DNA of 64,000 bases from DSSM01 sp964484125 (GCA_964484125.1 CAZAEK010000003.1:143775-207774), one strand, 5' to 3'. Positions 44,304 to 54,810 are shown, counted from the stretch's first letter. Numbers and translations: made by a program. Notes: a model not told the origin generated them from the letters alone.

Positions 44304-44984
44304 TTATTTGATGATATTACTTTTTATTTTCCATTTACCTTTGTTATCTGCCTGAAGATTGTATGTTATTGTTACTTTCTTTTCTGTATCTTTACCGTCT
44401 TTACCTTTAATTGTCTGCATAACAGTTACATTAACCTGAGCACTGTTATTCTCCTGTTTAACTACTTTTGGTTCAGAAACAATAACGAACTTTTTCACAT
44501 CCTTGTAATTCTTTTTAAATACATCTACAGGCCTGTTGCTCCAGAATGAACTTGCCTTTTTCATATTTTCATCAAAATTTCCTTCAGTTCCTCTTTTTAT
44601 ATATTCAAGATAGTCATTTACTGCAATTGTAGGGCTGTCAAGTCTTTTGTTTAATTCTTTTTCTTTCTCAATATTCTTCTGGTTTTTTTCATCTTTTTTA
44701 CTCTCTTTGTTCTTCGTAGTATCAGTTTTTAATACACCCTTTTCCATTTCAAGCATTTTTGAGGTAAGGATAGAATCCCTTTGGTTAAGGAGCTTTTCTC
44801 TTTCGTCAAGCTCTTTTGCCTTTTGGTTTAACATTTCTTCTCTGACCTGAAGTTCTTTGTCTTTATCTGATGAAACCTGTTGGTCCGGGAGTTTAAATTC
44901 ACCCTCCTGTTGTTTGTCGCACCCTGTTGTATATACAAAGGTTGACAACAAAATAAAGAATAAAAATAATTTTAATGTTTTCAT
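44304..44984 (-). CDS. Coiled-coil lipoprotein of unknown function
   Basis: A 226-residue exported lipoprotein (lipobox TTGC, Cys22). A charged helical region of about 90 residues follows (EEMLNQKAKELDEREKLL, coiled-coil heptads). A C-terminal fold of about 100 residues (PTIAVNDYLEYIKRG ... VNVTVMQTIKGKDGK ... KGKWKIKSN) resembles NTF2-like/DUF4878-type periplasmic domains, with the closing W-x-I pattern, but I cannot name a family. It is transcribed divergently from pgi and upstream of sucD. Role unknown; anchoring to the inner or outer membrane is inferred from the lipobox. Confidence 0.65.
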   Translation of the reverse strand: MKTLKLFLFFILLSTFVYTTGCDKQQEGEFKLPDQQVSSDKDKELQVREEMLNQKAKELDEREKLLNQRDSILTSKMLEMEKGVLKTDTTKNKESKKDEKNQKNIEKEKELNKRLDSPTIAVNDYLEYIKRGTEGNFDENMKKASSFWSNRPVDVFKKNYKDVKKFVIVSEPKVVKQENNSAQVNVTVMQTIKGKDGKDTEKKVTITYNLQADNKGKWKIKSNIIK

Positions 44985-45126
44985 TTTGAATTAGATTTCT
45001 GTTAAAATAATTTATTTGCATAATATATTCAATCTTGAAAAAAATATTCAAAAATAATAAATATACTTGAATTTAATCTTTTTTATATTAATAATTTTTC
45101 AGAAATTGCAGAAAAAACAGAAATAA

Positions 45127-46431
45127 ATGGATATCAAATTTGAAAAGGGAAATGTATTTGAACATATAAGCAAAGAAGAGTTTGAATCTTTGCAGGGGAA
45201 GATTGAAGCGTGTTCTTATGCTCTTCGTGAAAAGACCTGTAAGGGAAAAGATTTTCTCGGATGGTTAAATCTGCCTGAGAACATAAAAGCGGAAGAAGTT
45301 ATCTCGATTAAAAATTCAGCTGAAAGATTTATTGATGAATCAGAAGTAGTCGTTGTAATAGGTATAGGTGGTTCATATCTCGGAGCAAGGGCTGTAATAG
45401 AAGCTTTATCTCATAACTTCAGTTGCATTCAAAGTCAGAAGGCGAGAAAGCATCCTCTGATATTATATGCTGGGCAGAATTTAAGTGAGGATTATCTTAA
45501 TGATTTGCTTGAAATATTAGATAAGAAAGACTATTCAATAGTAGTAATTTCTAAATCAGGTACAACAACTGAACCGGCAATAGCTTTCAGAATTCTTAAA
45601 CAACATATAGAGGATAAATACGGTAAAGATATTGCAAAGAGAAGAATCATTGCAATTACTGATAAGGCACGAGGTTCTTTGAAAAAACTTGCAATGAATT
45701 CCGGATATGAAACGTTTGTGATACCGGATGACATAGGCGGCAGGTTTTCTGTGCTAACTCCGGTTGGGTTATTACCAATTGCCATTGCAGGATTTGACGT
45801 CAGTGAGTTGATTGAAGGAGCGAGAGAAATGTCAAAGGCAATAAAAAATGATTTATCAATTGAAAATAACATAGCATTCTCTTATGCCGCAATTAGGTAT
45901 CTTCTCTTTAAAAAAGGCAAGGTAATAGAAATGCTTGTGAACTATATTCCTTCTTTGCATTTCTTTACAGAATGGTGGAAGCAGTTATACGGAGAGAGTG
46001 AAGGTAAACAAGGGAAAGGTATTTTTCCTGCTGGAGCAGATTTAACAACAGATCTTCATTCCATGGGTCAATTAATGCAGGATGGTGTCAGAAATATTTT
46101 TGAAACGATATTATGGGTTGAAAAACCTAAAAAAGAGCTTTTAATACCGGAAGACAAAGCAAATTTTGATGAGCTAAACTACATTGCAGGAAAGCGGATT
46201 AGCGAAGTGAATGAAAAGGCAATGCTTGGGACAGAGCAAGCCCATAAATCAGGAGGACTTCCTGTTATCAGAATCAGTATTCCTGAATTAAATGAACGTA
46301 ATATAGGATCATTGATATATTTCTTTGAATATGCGTGTGCAATAAGCGGATTGCTTCTTGATGTAAATCCTTTTGACCAGCCGGGTGTAGAGGAATACAA
46401 AAAAAATATGTTTAAATTACTTGGCAAATGA
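45127..46431 (+). CDS. pgi: Glucose-6-phosphate isomerase
   Basis: Interconverts glucose-6-phosphate and fructose-6-phosphate. A 434-residue double-SIS-domain enzyme of the shorter bacterial type. It has VVIGIGGSYLGARAVIEAL, ISKSGTTTEPAIAFRIL, DDIGGRFSVLTPVGLLP and the catalytic EWWKQLYGESEGKQGKGIFP, ending with the His-containing EQAHKSGGLP segment. The following gene overlaps its stop by four bases. It has its own 142-base divergent promoter region with the lipoprotein gene. Confidence 0.96.
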   Translation: MDIKFEKGNVFEHISKEEFESLQGKIEACSYALREKTCKGKDFLGWLNLPENIKAEEVISIKNSAERFIDESEVVVVIGIGGSYLGARAVIEALSHNFSCIQSQKARKHPLILYAGQNLSEDYLNDLLEILDKKDYSIVVISKSGTTTEPAIAFRILKQHIEDKYGKDIAKRRIIAITDKARGSLKKLAMNSGYETFVIPDDIGGRFSVLTPVGLLPIAIAGFDVSELIEGAREMSKAIKNDLSIENNIAFSYAAIRYLLFKKGKVIEMLVNYIPSLHFFTEWWKQLYGESEGKQGKGIFPAGADLTTDLHSMGQLMQDGVRNIFETILWVEKPKKELLIPEDKANFDELNYIAGKRISEVNEKAMLGTEQAHKSGGLPVIRISIPELNERNIGSLIYFFEYACAISGLLLDVNPFDQPGVEEYKKNMFKLLGK

Positions 46432-47162
46432 AAAAACTTTTCATAATAGCGATAATTTTATTATCAGCAATAAATTGTTTTTCACAGGAAAATATTAAAA
46501 CACACCTTTTCCTTGGAAAGTGGTTAATGGCAGAAGTTAAAGATGCTGAAATTTTTGAGGAATGGAATACTAATTCAGCAGGTGATATAGCAGGAACAAG
46601 CTATTATGTAAAAAACGGTAAAGAAAGTGTGAATGAAATTTTGAGTCTTGAATCTGAAGAAGGAAACCTGAATTATTGTGCAATTGTATTTTCGCAGAAT
46701 GATGGAAATAAGATTTGTTACAGATTAAAAGAATACGATGATAAAGAAAATATTTTTGTTTTCGAAAATCTTAATCACGATTTTCCTAAAAGGATAATCT
46801 ATAAATTTCAAGATTTCGATAATTTATCAGTGAGAACAGAAGATGATAATAAAGGAAATGACTTTAAATTTACACGTGTGGAAGGGCTTATAAATTTTTA
46901 TTATTTAAAGGGTAAAATACTGAAAAAGCCGTTTGTCAATAAAATAGGGAAAGAAGTTCCCGGTATATATGATTATTTTTTTGAAGTACAGGGAGAAAAA
47001 TATTTTATAAGAAATTTTAAAAATAATGAGTCACTGCAGATTGAAGATTATCTTGAAAAAGAATTAATTTTTCAGGTATCTTTTCATGAAGGGCTATGGG
47101 ATTCTGACGATAATAATCATCAGAGCCGTGTTGGAAAATACGTAAAGATTTATTTACATTGA
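46428..47162 (+). CDS. Exported DUF6265-like protein
   Basis: A 244-residue protein with a signal peptide (about 1-19, ending CFSQ). The first half resembles the DUF6265 lipocalin-like family: LGKWLMAEVKDAEIFEEWN, then FENLNHDFPKRIIYKF, a recurring motif of that family. The second half (about 150-244) has no recognised domain and may be a separate beta domain. It overlaps pgi by four bases (ATGA), which implies co-translation, although no functional link to glycolysis is evident. Function unknown. Confidence 0.6.
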   Translation: MKKLFIIAIILLSAINCFSQENIKTHLFLGKWLMAEVKDAEIFEEWNTNSAGDIAGTSYYVKNGKESVNEILSLESEEGNLNYCAIVFSQNDGNKICYRLKEYDDKENIFVFENLNHDFPKRIIYKFQDFDNLSVRTEDDNKGNDFKFTRVEGLINFYYLKGKILKKPFVNKIGKEVPGIYDYFFEVQGEKYFIRNFKNNESLQIEDYLEKELIFQVSFHEGLWDSDDNNHQSRVGKYVKIYLH

Positions 47163-47240
47163 AACCGTCAGGTATAATTAACTTTTTTACAATAGAAATT
47201 GTTTTAAATTTTGAAAACATAAAAAATAAAGGAGAAAAAA

Positions 47241-47753
47241 ATGTTATCACAAAAATTGCAGGATGCAATTAATGAACAAATAAATTTTGAATTGTATTCC
47301 GAATATACTTATCTTTCAATGGCTGCCTATTTACAGGCAAATGATCTTGATGGAATCGCAAATTTCTTCACTGTTCAGACACAGGAAGAGCGCTTTCATG
47401 CAATGAAATTTTACAATTATTTACTCGAAAGAGGCGGTAGAATTATATTGAAACCTATTGCAGGTCCTGAAGTTGAATTCAAAACAGTACTTGAAGTATT
47501 TGAGAAAACCATGACACATGAAAAGGAAGTAACAAGAAGAATAAATGCGCTAATGGATCTGGCAAAACAGGAAAACGATCACGCAACTGTCAGTTTCCTT
47601 CAGTGGTTTTTAGATGAACAGGTTGAAGAAGAAGCTACAGTAAGTAAAATTCTCGGTAAACTTAAATATATCGGCGAAAATGGTCCGGGCTTGTTAATGC
47701 TTGACCAGGAACTTGCTCAGAGAGTATTTAATCCACCTGTAAATGAAGCTTAA
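47241..47753 (+). CDS. ftnA: Ferritin
   Basis: Iron-storage protein that oxidises Fe2+ at a di-iron site and keeps it in a 24-mer shell. A 170-residue four-helix bundle with INEQINFELYSEYTYLSMAAYL (Glu17), TQEERFHAMKFYNYL (Glu50 and His53), Glu94 in MTHEKEVTRRINAL and Gln127-type residue in FLDEQVEEE. No heme-binding Met seen, so not bacterioferritin. The start is well supported by an AAAGGAG site seven bases upstream, and a strong terminator follows. Confidence 0.95.
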   Translation: MLSQKLQDAINEQINFELYSEYTYLSMAAYLQANDLDGIANFFTVQTQEERFHAMKFYNYLLERGGRIILKPIAGPEVEFKTVLEVFEKTMTHEKEVTRRINALMDLAKQENDHATVSFLQWFLDEQVEEEATVSKILGKLKYIGENGPGLLMLDQELAQRVFNPPVNEA

Positions 47754-47774
47754 AAATTTTTTAATTTTAAACAA

Positions 47775-47812
47775 GGGTTGTTCTGTTTATTCCTCGGGAC
47801 AACCCGTTTTTT
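47775..47812 (+). terminator. Rho-independent terminator after ferritin
   Basis: GGGTTGTTC at 47775-47783 pairs with GGGACAACCC at 47796-47805 (seven Watson-Crick pairs, a G-U and a C-G), loop of about 12 bases, then six Ts at 47807-47812. It could partly serve the convergent rnr gene too, but the U-tract on that strand is weak. Confidence 0.8.
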
Positions 47813-47872
47813 ATACAAATAATTAAATAAAAAAGTTTTAAATTCTCCCCAAAAATAAATTTGTCATTAATA

Positions 47873-50131
47873 TTATCTGCTTCTTTTAAATCTTATTCTC
47901 CCGCTATTATGTTTTTTTTGTTTTTTAGATGACTTCCTGCTACCTGAATTTTTCTTAGAGTGTGATTCGTTTAACTTCTTATGATTTTTTTCTGTTATGA
48001 GTGCAAAATCAATTTTTCTTGTTTCAAGGTCGCAATTTATTACTTTTACTTTGACTTTTTGTCCTGCATAGAATTTTTTTCCGTGTCTTACCCCAACAGC
48101 GTAATATTCTTTTTCATTATATTCATAATAATCATCTTCAAGATTTCTGAATCTTATAAGTCCTTCTATAAGATTACCGTCTAATTCAACAAACATTCCG
48201 TAATTAATAATTCCTGATATAATCCCTTCAAATTCTTCCCCAAGCCGGTGAGAAAGATACTCTATCTGTTTTATTTTGAGTGTTTCCCTTTCAGCATTTA
48301 CAGCTGCCTGTTCCTGGGCAGAACTTTGTCTGCAAATATCGCCGAGTATTTTTCTGTAATGGTTTTTCTTCTTTTCTATATCAGAATCAATTCTGAGATA
48401 ATCAAATAAAATTCTATGCACAATTAAGTCCGGATATCTCCTGATAGGAGAGGTAAAATGTGTGTAATCCCTGAATCCGAGTCCATAATGTCCGATATTT
48501 TCGGTCGTGTAAATAGCTTTTGCCATTGATCGTAGTAGCAGATTATTAATGACATATTCTTCGGGCTTACCTTTTATTTCAGCAGTAAGATTCATTATTG
48601 ATTTTTTGTCTTCAAGATTAATTGAGTATCCGAATTGCCTTATAAACCTTGATAAATCTGCAAGTTTTTCCTTGTCGGGTAAATCGTGGACTCTGTAAAC
48701 GAATGGAAAATTCGACTGATATTTATCACTTAATTTTGTAACATATTCAGTTACGCATTTATTTGCAAGTAACATAAATTCTTCAATCAGTCTCATAGAG
48801 TCAAGTCTTACCTTTGCCTTTATTTCAGCTATATCACCTTTTTCATCGAGTATGAATTTAACTTCCGGAGTATCAAAATCAATACTCCCTTCTTTCATCC
48901 TGATCGAAGTGAGCTTCTTTGAAAGTTCATACATTAAGAGAAGTTCTTTTGAAAATTTATGTTTTTTTCCTTCAAGTATTTCCTGAGCTTCTTCATAGGT
49001 AAATCTTTTTTTGCTGTTTATAACTGCTTTGAAAATTTCATAATCAGTTACCTTACCTTTTTCATTTAAATAAATAAAAACGGAGAATGTATATCTGTCA
49101 ATTCCTTCTTTAAGTGAACATATATCATTTGATAAAACTTCCGGCAACATTGGAGCAACTGTATCAACCAGATAGACGCTTGTTCCCCTTTTCAATGCTT
49201 CTATATCTGTTTCACTTCCTTCTTCAACGTAATGTGAAACGTCTGCAATATGAACTCCGAGTTTATAACCTTCAGAGGTTTTTTCTATTGAAACAGCATC
49301 ATCGAAATCCTTGGCGTTTTCCGGATCAATTGTGAAACAGTTGATTCTTCTTAAGTCAGTTCTGTCGCCTGAAAATTTTCTCCTTGGGTGTGGTTTTGGA
49401 AGTGATTCCAGTTCTTCTTTTGCTTTTATACCAACTGACCTTGAATGACTTTCGACATATTCAGGGAACTCTACAGAGAAACCATATTTTTTTAAAACAG
49501 ATATTAATTCTACATCTTTATTTCCTGCCTCGCCGATTATTTCTGTAATTCTGCCTTCAAGCTCTGTATAAGGCAAATCCATGTCATCATAATTTAGTAT
49601 TTCACATACTACTTTATCACCGGGCTTAGCATTATTGATATTTTGTGGCTGAATTAAAATATCCCGCTTAACCTGCCTTGAATCGGGAATTACATAAAAA
49701 TTCTTTTTTATAATTTCAAGTTTTCCGGTAATTGATTTTATCTCTTTGTTGATAACCTTTAATACTTTTGCAAATTCCTTTCCGGTTTTCTTTTTTCTTG
49801 AAATTATAAATTCAATTTTATCACCTGCAGATATTTGTATTTCCGGATTAGATTTTACGTTTATTGCATCTCCGTTTAGTTTAACAATAAATCTCTCGTT
49901 GTTGCCGATTTCCACAACTCCGGAGTGAATTTCACTTGCAAAAGCTCCCGCTTTAAGAATGTAAAACTTTCCGGCTTTTTCTATCTTTTCATCCTTAATG
50001 AGATTATTAAGAATTCCTCTTAAATTATTTTTTTCGCTTAAGCGGTAACCCGCTTTGTTTAAAATAACATTAAACTTTAGTGGCTTATTTTCCTGCCTTA
50101 GAATTTTGAGTATTTTATTGTAATCGCTGAT
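47873..50131 (-). CDS. rnr: Ribonuclease R (start codon non-canonical)
   Basis: A processive 3'-5' RNA exonuclease. The RNB core has CFTIDPENAKDFDDAVSIE, DVSHYVEEGS, DTVAPMLPEVLSNDICSL and FTSPIRRYPDLIVHRIL, followed by S1 domain and a Lys/Arg-rich tail. The first standard start is a GTG at 49915, inside the first cold-shock domain. The frame is open up to 50156 and encodes a typical N-terminal helix-turn-helix: ILKILRQENKPLK, then LRGILNNLIKDEKIEKAGKFYIL. No ATG, GTG or TTG exists in that extension. The start given here, ATC at 50131, lies four bases after the tamB stop and would yield 752 residues; it is an inference. Confidence 0.85.
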   Translation of the reverse strand: MSDYNKILKILRQENKPLKFNVILNKAGYRLSEKNNLRGILNNLIKDEKIEKAGKFYILKAGAFASEIHSGVVEIGNNERFIVKLNGDAINVKSNPEIQISAGDKIEFIISRKKKTGKEFAKVLKVINKEIKSITGKLEIIKKNFYVIPDSRQVKRDILIQPQNINNAKPGDKVVCEILNYDDMDLPYTELEGRITEIIGEAGNKDVELISVLKKYGFSVEFPEYVESHSRSVGIKAKEELESLPKPHPRRKFSGDRTDLRRINCFTIDPENAKDFDDAVSIEKTSEGYKLGVHIADVSHYVEEGSETDIEALKRGTSVYLVDTVAPMLPEVLSNDICSLKEGIDRYTFSVFIYLNEKGKVTDYEIFKAVINSKKRFTYEEAQEILEGKKHKFSKELLLMYELSKKLTSIRMKEGSIDFDTPEVKFILDEKGDIAEIKAKVRLDSMRLIEEFMLLANKCVTEYVTKLSDKYQSNFPFVYRVHDLPDKEKLADLSRFIRQFGYSINLEDKKSIMNLTAEIKGKPEEYVINNLLLRSMAKAIYTTENIGHYGLGFRDYTHFTSPIRRYPDLIVHRILFDYLRIDSDIEKKKNHYRKILGDICRQSSAQEQAAVNAERETLKIKQIEYLSHRLGEEFEGIISGIINYGMFVELDGNLIEGLIRFRNLEDDYYEYNEKEYYAVGVRHGKKFYAGQKVKVKVINCDLETRKIDFALITEKNHKKLNESHSKKNSGSRKSSKKQKKHNSGRIRFKRSR

Positions 50132-50135
50132 TGTT

Positions 50136-53100
50136 TTAGAATTTAATTCTGTAAATTAGACCTCCACCTGTTCTTACGTCTTTCGAGGTTTGATTTCTAC
50201 TGAACGGATCAATTATTCTTTCAAACTTAGCAACTAAATTATTTGATAAAAGATTCATATGAAGCAGTTTACTCAAAGGATATTCAATAGAAAAATTAGT
50301 ATTACTCAAATCAGTTAGAATCTGTCCTCCAAATCTGATAGTAGCATCGCCAAGACCTGCAGTAAATCTTATATCAGTATTCTGAGCAAAAGAACCGTTT
50401 TGACTATCAACATAATTAATATCAGTGCTCATAATGAAAGGAAGAATATCCTGAACAAAACTTGAAATATAACCCGAGAGGAATGATGAACCAACATTTG
50501 CACCAACGCTTGTGAACAGATCAAGTCTTTGAGAAGCATTTAATTCGTCTTTTAATTTACCGAAAATAATGAAACTAATTGCTTCATCAGAAGGGTCGGT
50601 TCCACCGATAGAGTTTCCGTCAACAAGTACCTGCCATTTCAGATCCGGCTTTTGTGCTTCGCCGGTAACATCAAGTTTTATTTCAACTGTCCTCGTCGCC
50701 TGGGAATTAGGGATAGTTGAATTAGCACTGTAATTTGCCTTAATATTCAGTTGGGGATTCGTCATAGGTCCTTTGAAAGTAAGATATCCGCCAGCTTTAA
50801 AATTTTTATAAAACTTATAAGTTGAATTTTCAAGGATATCTGCTCTTCCCCTGATTTGCATCTCTCCGTTTTCGATGTTATCTGCGAAAAGATTAGTTGT
50901 AACTTCGCCGTTAAATTCCTGCTTGGTTTTATCATCAATAATAAATCTGACAATCAATTTATCTTCGGTTGTTATGCTGATATTATATTCAAATTTATTA
51001 ACCTTCTTTTCGTTTTTAGATGTGTTTTCGTTTTTCTTTAAAAAAACATCGTCAAACGGATCATTAAGGAAAATTTCCATATTAGATTTCGCAGTATCTA
51101 ATTTTAAAAGTTCTGAGATAAATAAACTATCATTATTTATATTTTTACTATCGAAATAAATACCGTATTTTATATTATCGCTATATATATTATACGCATC
51201 TGTTTTAGGAGCTGGTATAAAAACTTTACCTTTTTTCAGAAGGAAATTTCCTGTCATATTAACTTTGTCAGAATTGCCTGTTATCGTCAAAGGAGGAATG
51301 CCGCTACCTCCTACGAGATCACCATATACTCCGAGTTTATTATATGATACTGCAGGATCTAAAATTAAAACATCTCCCGTAACAGTCAGGTTAATATCTG
51401 AAGGGATTAAGTTCGCCATATCAATATAACCGCCAATATTGATTGACTTTGTTTCACTTGAAGGGTGAAGAAGTCTGAAATTATTCACAAGTAACTTTCT
51501 TCCCTCAGTTGAAATATCAGTTTTAAATTTATATCTGACGCCTGTCATATCAACAGTAAACTTACCATCATCAATTGTTATTTTCCCTGAAAATTCAGGG
51601 TCGGAAATTTTTCCGTTGATACTAAGATCGCTGTTAAGCTTAGCATCCAGATTTCTTATCAATGGTATAAACCTTTCAAGAACCTTTATCTGATAATTAT
51701 CTGCAATAATTTTTAGTGTTACATCTTTATTAAGGTAATCAACTTCGTTATTCTTTGAGGTTACAGGATTCTCAAACGGATAATTACCGTTTACAAGTAA
51801 TTTACCGGCACTGTTCTGGTTGTAAAGTGCCAAGTCAGGTAGAATAACATTATCTTTGTACTGAACAACAGCGTCAATTCTTCCAATATTACTTTTACCG
51901 TACTTCAATGGGTCAGTATTGAATTCAGAATATATCTCAGGATTTTCGAGAGTTCCTTTGAAATTAATTTTAAACCTTCTCAAATCGCCTTTGACACTTT
52001 GCTCCTGTTTCGGAATCTGAGCTAAACGGAATAATTCAGGTATAGATATTTTTGAACCGGTTACAGTTATATCACTTGGACCACTAAGAGAATAAATTCC
52101 GTCTATTTTTATTCTTTGATTCAAACTATCTCTGAAGACCAGATTATCAACAAATATATTGTTAACCGGATTATTCATACTGTCCCGCGGCAGGAAAAAT
52201 ATTCTCCCATCTTTTCTATTGAAGAAATTGTAATTTTTATACCCCAAATCAAGCGAATCAACTAAAATTCCTAGTCCGTTCTCAAGAACAATAATATCAC
52301 CCTTTAAAAATCCTTTCACATTAGAATCAAGTCTTGAATATAGTCTGACGAGATTATTGGTATCAAGAGTTTGGAAAAATAAATTAATTGTATCAATCTT
52401 ATTCGTTTTTCCAAACCCGAGTTTTGAGGCGGAAATATACATTTTTGTTGTGATATCCTCAAAAATGTCTCCTTCGTTTTTATCTTCAAGTCCTATTGCA
52501 AAATTGGTTTCATTTAGATTAAAAACAGTATCCTGATAAGATAAGTTATTTATTCTACCACCGGCGATAAAATTAAATTTGTTTTTTTTCTGTGTTAATT
52601 CACCGATTATATTCCCCGTAAATGTCAGAGAATTATCCCGCATTATCAGTCTTATAGGCAGAAAATTTTTAATATCAATGCTGTAAACAAGTTTCATCTC
52701 CGGTGGGAGGGCTTTTAATTCCTGCATATCTGAAATTTTTATCGGTGTTCCGAGACTGTCTTTCAAATCAAGCTTTAATCTTTCAGCGTATTGATATGTA
52801 ATTCTTTTAATATTTGTGGTAAGTATGACAGGTATAATATCAAAGCGGTAATTTCCATGTGCCAGTAAATCAATAAATGTAGATTTAACTTCAATGAACT
52901 TATCTCCGTTTTCCAATTTAATATCAATTGCAAAATCAGAAGGCGGAATTTCAACACCTGTATAAACCGACTTATCAACTTTGAATAAATACTCTCCTGT
53001 CAGGTCATCTGGTTTAAATCCTGTTCCTTTTTTTATACTTGCAAGATTAAATCCGGCACCTTCTATTGAGAAATCAAGATTCAAATCTGTTTTGTCTTCG

Positions 53101-54800
53101 GGATTATTTGTAAGTGTGGCAAAATCAAGTCTGCTTGTCTGACCTTTTAAGTTATAAGAAATGTTTTCTTCGTTTTTGAAATCAATAGTTCCTTTTATAA
53201 CAGAGCCAAGGGTTTGCGACAGATATTTAATATCAATATCAGCACTCCCTGCGTTAAGTTGAATCTGACCTTCACTTCTGGAGATATTCTGTCCGAAAAC
53301 AGCAGAATTATTTATTACATAATCGAGCTTGGTACGCATTGTGCGATAATCAACTCCCTGACCTTCAACTTTGAATTCTGTATTAATCGGACCTCTCAGT
53401 TCGCGGATACCTGTAATTTTCTCGAGGTTTACACCATCAGCTTTAACGCTTGCTCTGTAAACCATATCTTTAGGTTTCAGATTTAATTTACCATCACCGG
53501 AAATATTTCCAACTCCGGATTTTAAATCAAATTTTGTATAGAAGTCAAGTGGCTCTCCTGTAAATGTAAAACTACCTGACACTATTCCGATATTGCTGTA
53601 GTCAGGAATGTTCAATCCCGGTAATTTAGTTTTTATATCAGAAGGATCAAGTACTGTATTATAAGCTGAAACATCAATATACAGGTTTTCTGGTTTATGG
53701 AGATTTTTTATTCTTCCGTTAAAACTTACTGAGGTTTTTTCAGTGCTTACTGTAAATCTGTCAAAAAGTATATTACCGTAATTTCCGCTTGCTTTTAAAT
53801 CGAGATAAACCTTCCCATGTAAAAACTCAACATCGTGTATGAAATAATCAAGATCCTCGGCATCAAACTTATCAATGGTCAGGTCAACTTCAACCTGATT
53901 TTCTACAAAAGCTTCATAATCCAGATTAAAGGGATTAAGATTTTCCATAGAAGCTTTTCTGATAAGTATATTGGATCTGTTAGTCTGAAATATTAAATCA
54001 TTAATTACAGCGAGATATTTTTTGTTAAGCGATGCCTTGAAAGCGAGTTTCTTTAACCCGAAATCTGAATTTGTATTAAATGAAATGTTTTTAATATCAA
54101 AATTTTTATCATCAGGATAATATTTCCCTCCGAGTGAAATATTAAAATCTGTAATATCGAGATTGTTAATATTAAGGGAATCAGAATTTTTAACCTTTAT
54201 ACTTCTTATGGGAATATTAGCATCTGGTTTGAATTCAAGCATTCTGATTTTACCGTTTATGAGATTAAACTCGCCGGCTTTAATTCCCCAGTCAAATTCT
54301 TTTTTCGTAGTATCTTCTTCGATTTTCTCTGATTTAAACAAATGAGCAATGTTCCATAGAGTATCATTTCCGGAAATTACCTTGGTTAAATTAATTTCAG
54401 GATTTATAAGCGTTAATGAATTTACAATAATTTCGTTGTTTAAAAGTTTAAAAACATTATAATTAATACTCAAAGTATCAACTTTAAGCATTGTATCATT
54501 TTTCACGACAGCGTTTATGCCGATTAATTTAAAATCAGAAAACAAAGCCCCTTCAAGTCTTTCAACGTGGAATTTGCTTTCCTTTTCTGCAAAAGATTCA
54601 TTAACTTTATCAATCGCAATTTGAAGAAGCCATGTCTTGAAGAAATTTGTCTGGAATAAAATTATAAACGAAACAATCAGAATTGCGAAAAAAGTAATAA
54701 TATAAAGAAAAAACTTAAAAAGCCGGAAGACGCAACCTCTTTTTTTCTTTTCAGGTTTCGCATTAGTTTTTTCTTCTTTATTTTCTTTAATTTCTTCCAA
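50136..54800 (-). CDS. tamB: TamB-like translocation/assembly module protein
   Basis: A 1554-residue envelope protein with a cytoplasmic basic N-terminus, one membrane helix (about 29-52), a long AsmA/TamB-like beta-taco region, and the C-terminal DUF490/TamB domain. The latter starts near GSGIPPLTITGNSDKVNMTGNF and ends with the outer-membrane type C-terminal Phe (LIYRIKF). TamB proteins form a hydrophobic groove that carries lipid or unfolded protein between membranes. It lies ten bases after rfaE2 and directly before rnr. No sign of frame damage. Confidence 0.87.
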   Translation of the reverse strand: MEEIKENKEEKTNAKPEKKKRGCVFRLFKFFLYIITFFAILIVSFIILFQTNFFKTWLLQIAIDKVNESFAEKESKFHVERLEGALFSDFKLIGINAVVKNDTMLKVDTLSINYNVFKLLNNEIIVNSLTLINPEINLTKVISGNDTLWNIAHLFKSEKIEEDTTKKEFDWGIKAGEFNLINGKIRMLEFKPDANIPIRSIKVKNSDSLNINNLDITDFNISLGGKYYPDDKNFDIKNISFNTNSDFGLKKLAFKASLNKKYLAVINDLIFQTNRSNILIRKASMENLNPFNLDYEAFVENQVEVDLTIDKFDAEDLDYFIHDVEFLHGKVYLDLKASGNYGNILFDRFTVSTEKTSVSFNGRIKNLHKPENLYIDVSAYNTVLDPSDIKTKLPGLNIPDYSNIGIVSGSFTFTGEPLDFYTKFDLKSGVGNISGDGKLNLKPKDMVYRASVKADGVNLEKITGIRELRGPINTEFKVEGQGVDYRTMRTKLDYVINNSAVFGQNISRSEGQIQLNAGSADIDIKYLSQTLGSVIKGTIDFKNEENISYNLKGQTSRLDFATLTNNPEDKTDLNLDFSIEGAGFNLASIKKGTGFKPDDLTGEYLFKVDKSVYTGVEIPPSDFAIDIKLENGDKFIEVKSTFIDLLAHGNYRFDIIPVILTTNIKRITYQYAERLKLDLKDSLGTPIKISDMQELKALPPEMKLVYSIDIKNFLPIRLIMRDNSLTFTGNIIGELTQKKNKFNFIAGGRINNLSYQDTVFNLNETNFAIGLEDKNEGDIFEDITTKMYISASKLGFGKTNKIDTINLFFQTLDTNNLVRLYSRLDSNVKGFLKGDIIVLENGLGILVDSLDLGYKNYNFFNRKDGRIFFLPRDSMNNPVNNIFVDNLVFRDSLNQRIKIDGIYSLSGPSDITVTGSKISIPELFRLAQIPKQEQSVKGDLRRFKINFKGTLENPEIYSEFNTDPLKYGKSNIGRIDAVVQYKDNVILPDLALYNQNSAGKLLVNGNYPFENPVTSKNNEVDYLNKDVTLKIIADNYQIKVLERFIPLIRNLDAKLNSDLSINGKISDPEFSGKITIDDGKFTVDMTGVRYKFKTDISTEGRKLLVNNFRLLHPSSETKSINIGGYIDMANLIPSDINLTVTGDVLILDPAVSYNKLGVYGDLVGGSGIPPLTITGNSDKVNMTGNFLLKKGKVFIPAPKTDAYNIYSDNIKYGIYFDSKNINNDSLFISELLKLDTAKSNMEIFLNDPFDDVFLKKNENTSKNEKKVNKFEYNISITTEDKLIVRFIIDDKTKQEFNGEVTTNLFADNIENGEMQIRGRADILENSTYKFYKNFKAGGYLTFKGPMTNPQLNIKANYSANSTIPNSQATRTVEIKLDVTGEAQKPDLKWQVLVDGNSIGGTDPSDEAISFIIFGKLKDELNASQRLDLFTSVGANVGSSFLSGYISSFVQDILPFIMSTDINYVDSQNGSFAQNTDIRFTAGLGDATIRFGGQILTDLSNTNFSIEYPLSKLLHMNLLSNNLVAKFERIIDPFSRNQTSKDVRTGGGLIYRIKF

Positions 54801-54810
54801 AAGTTAATAT

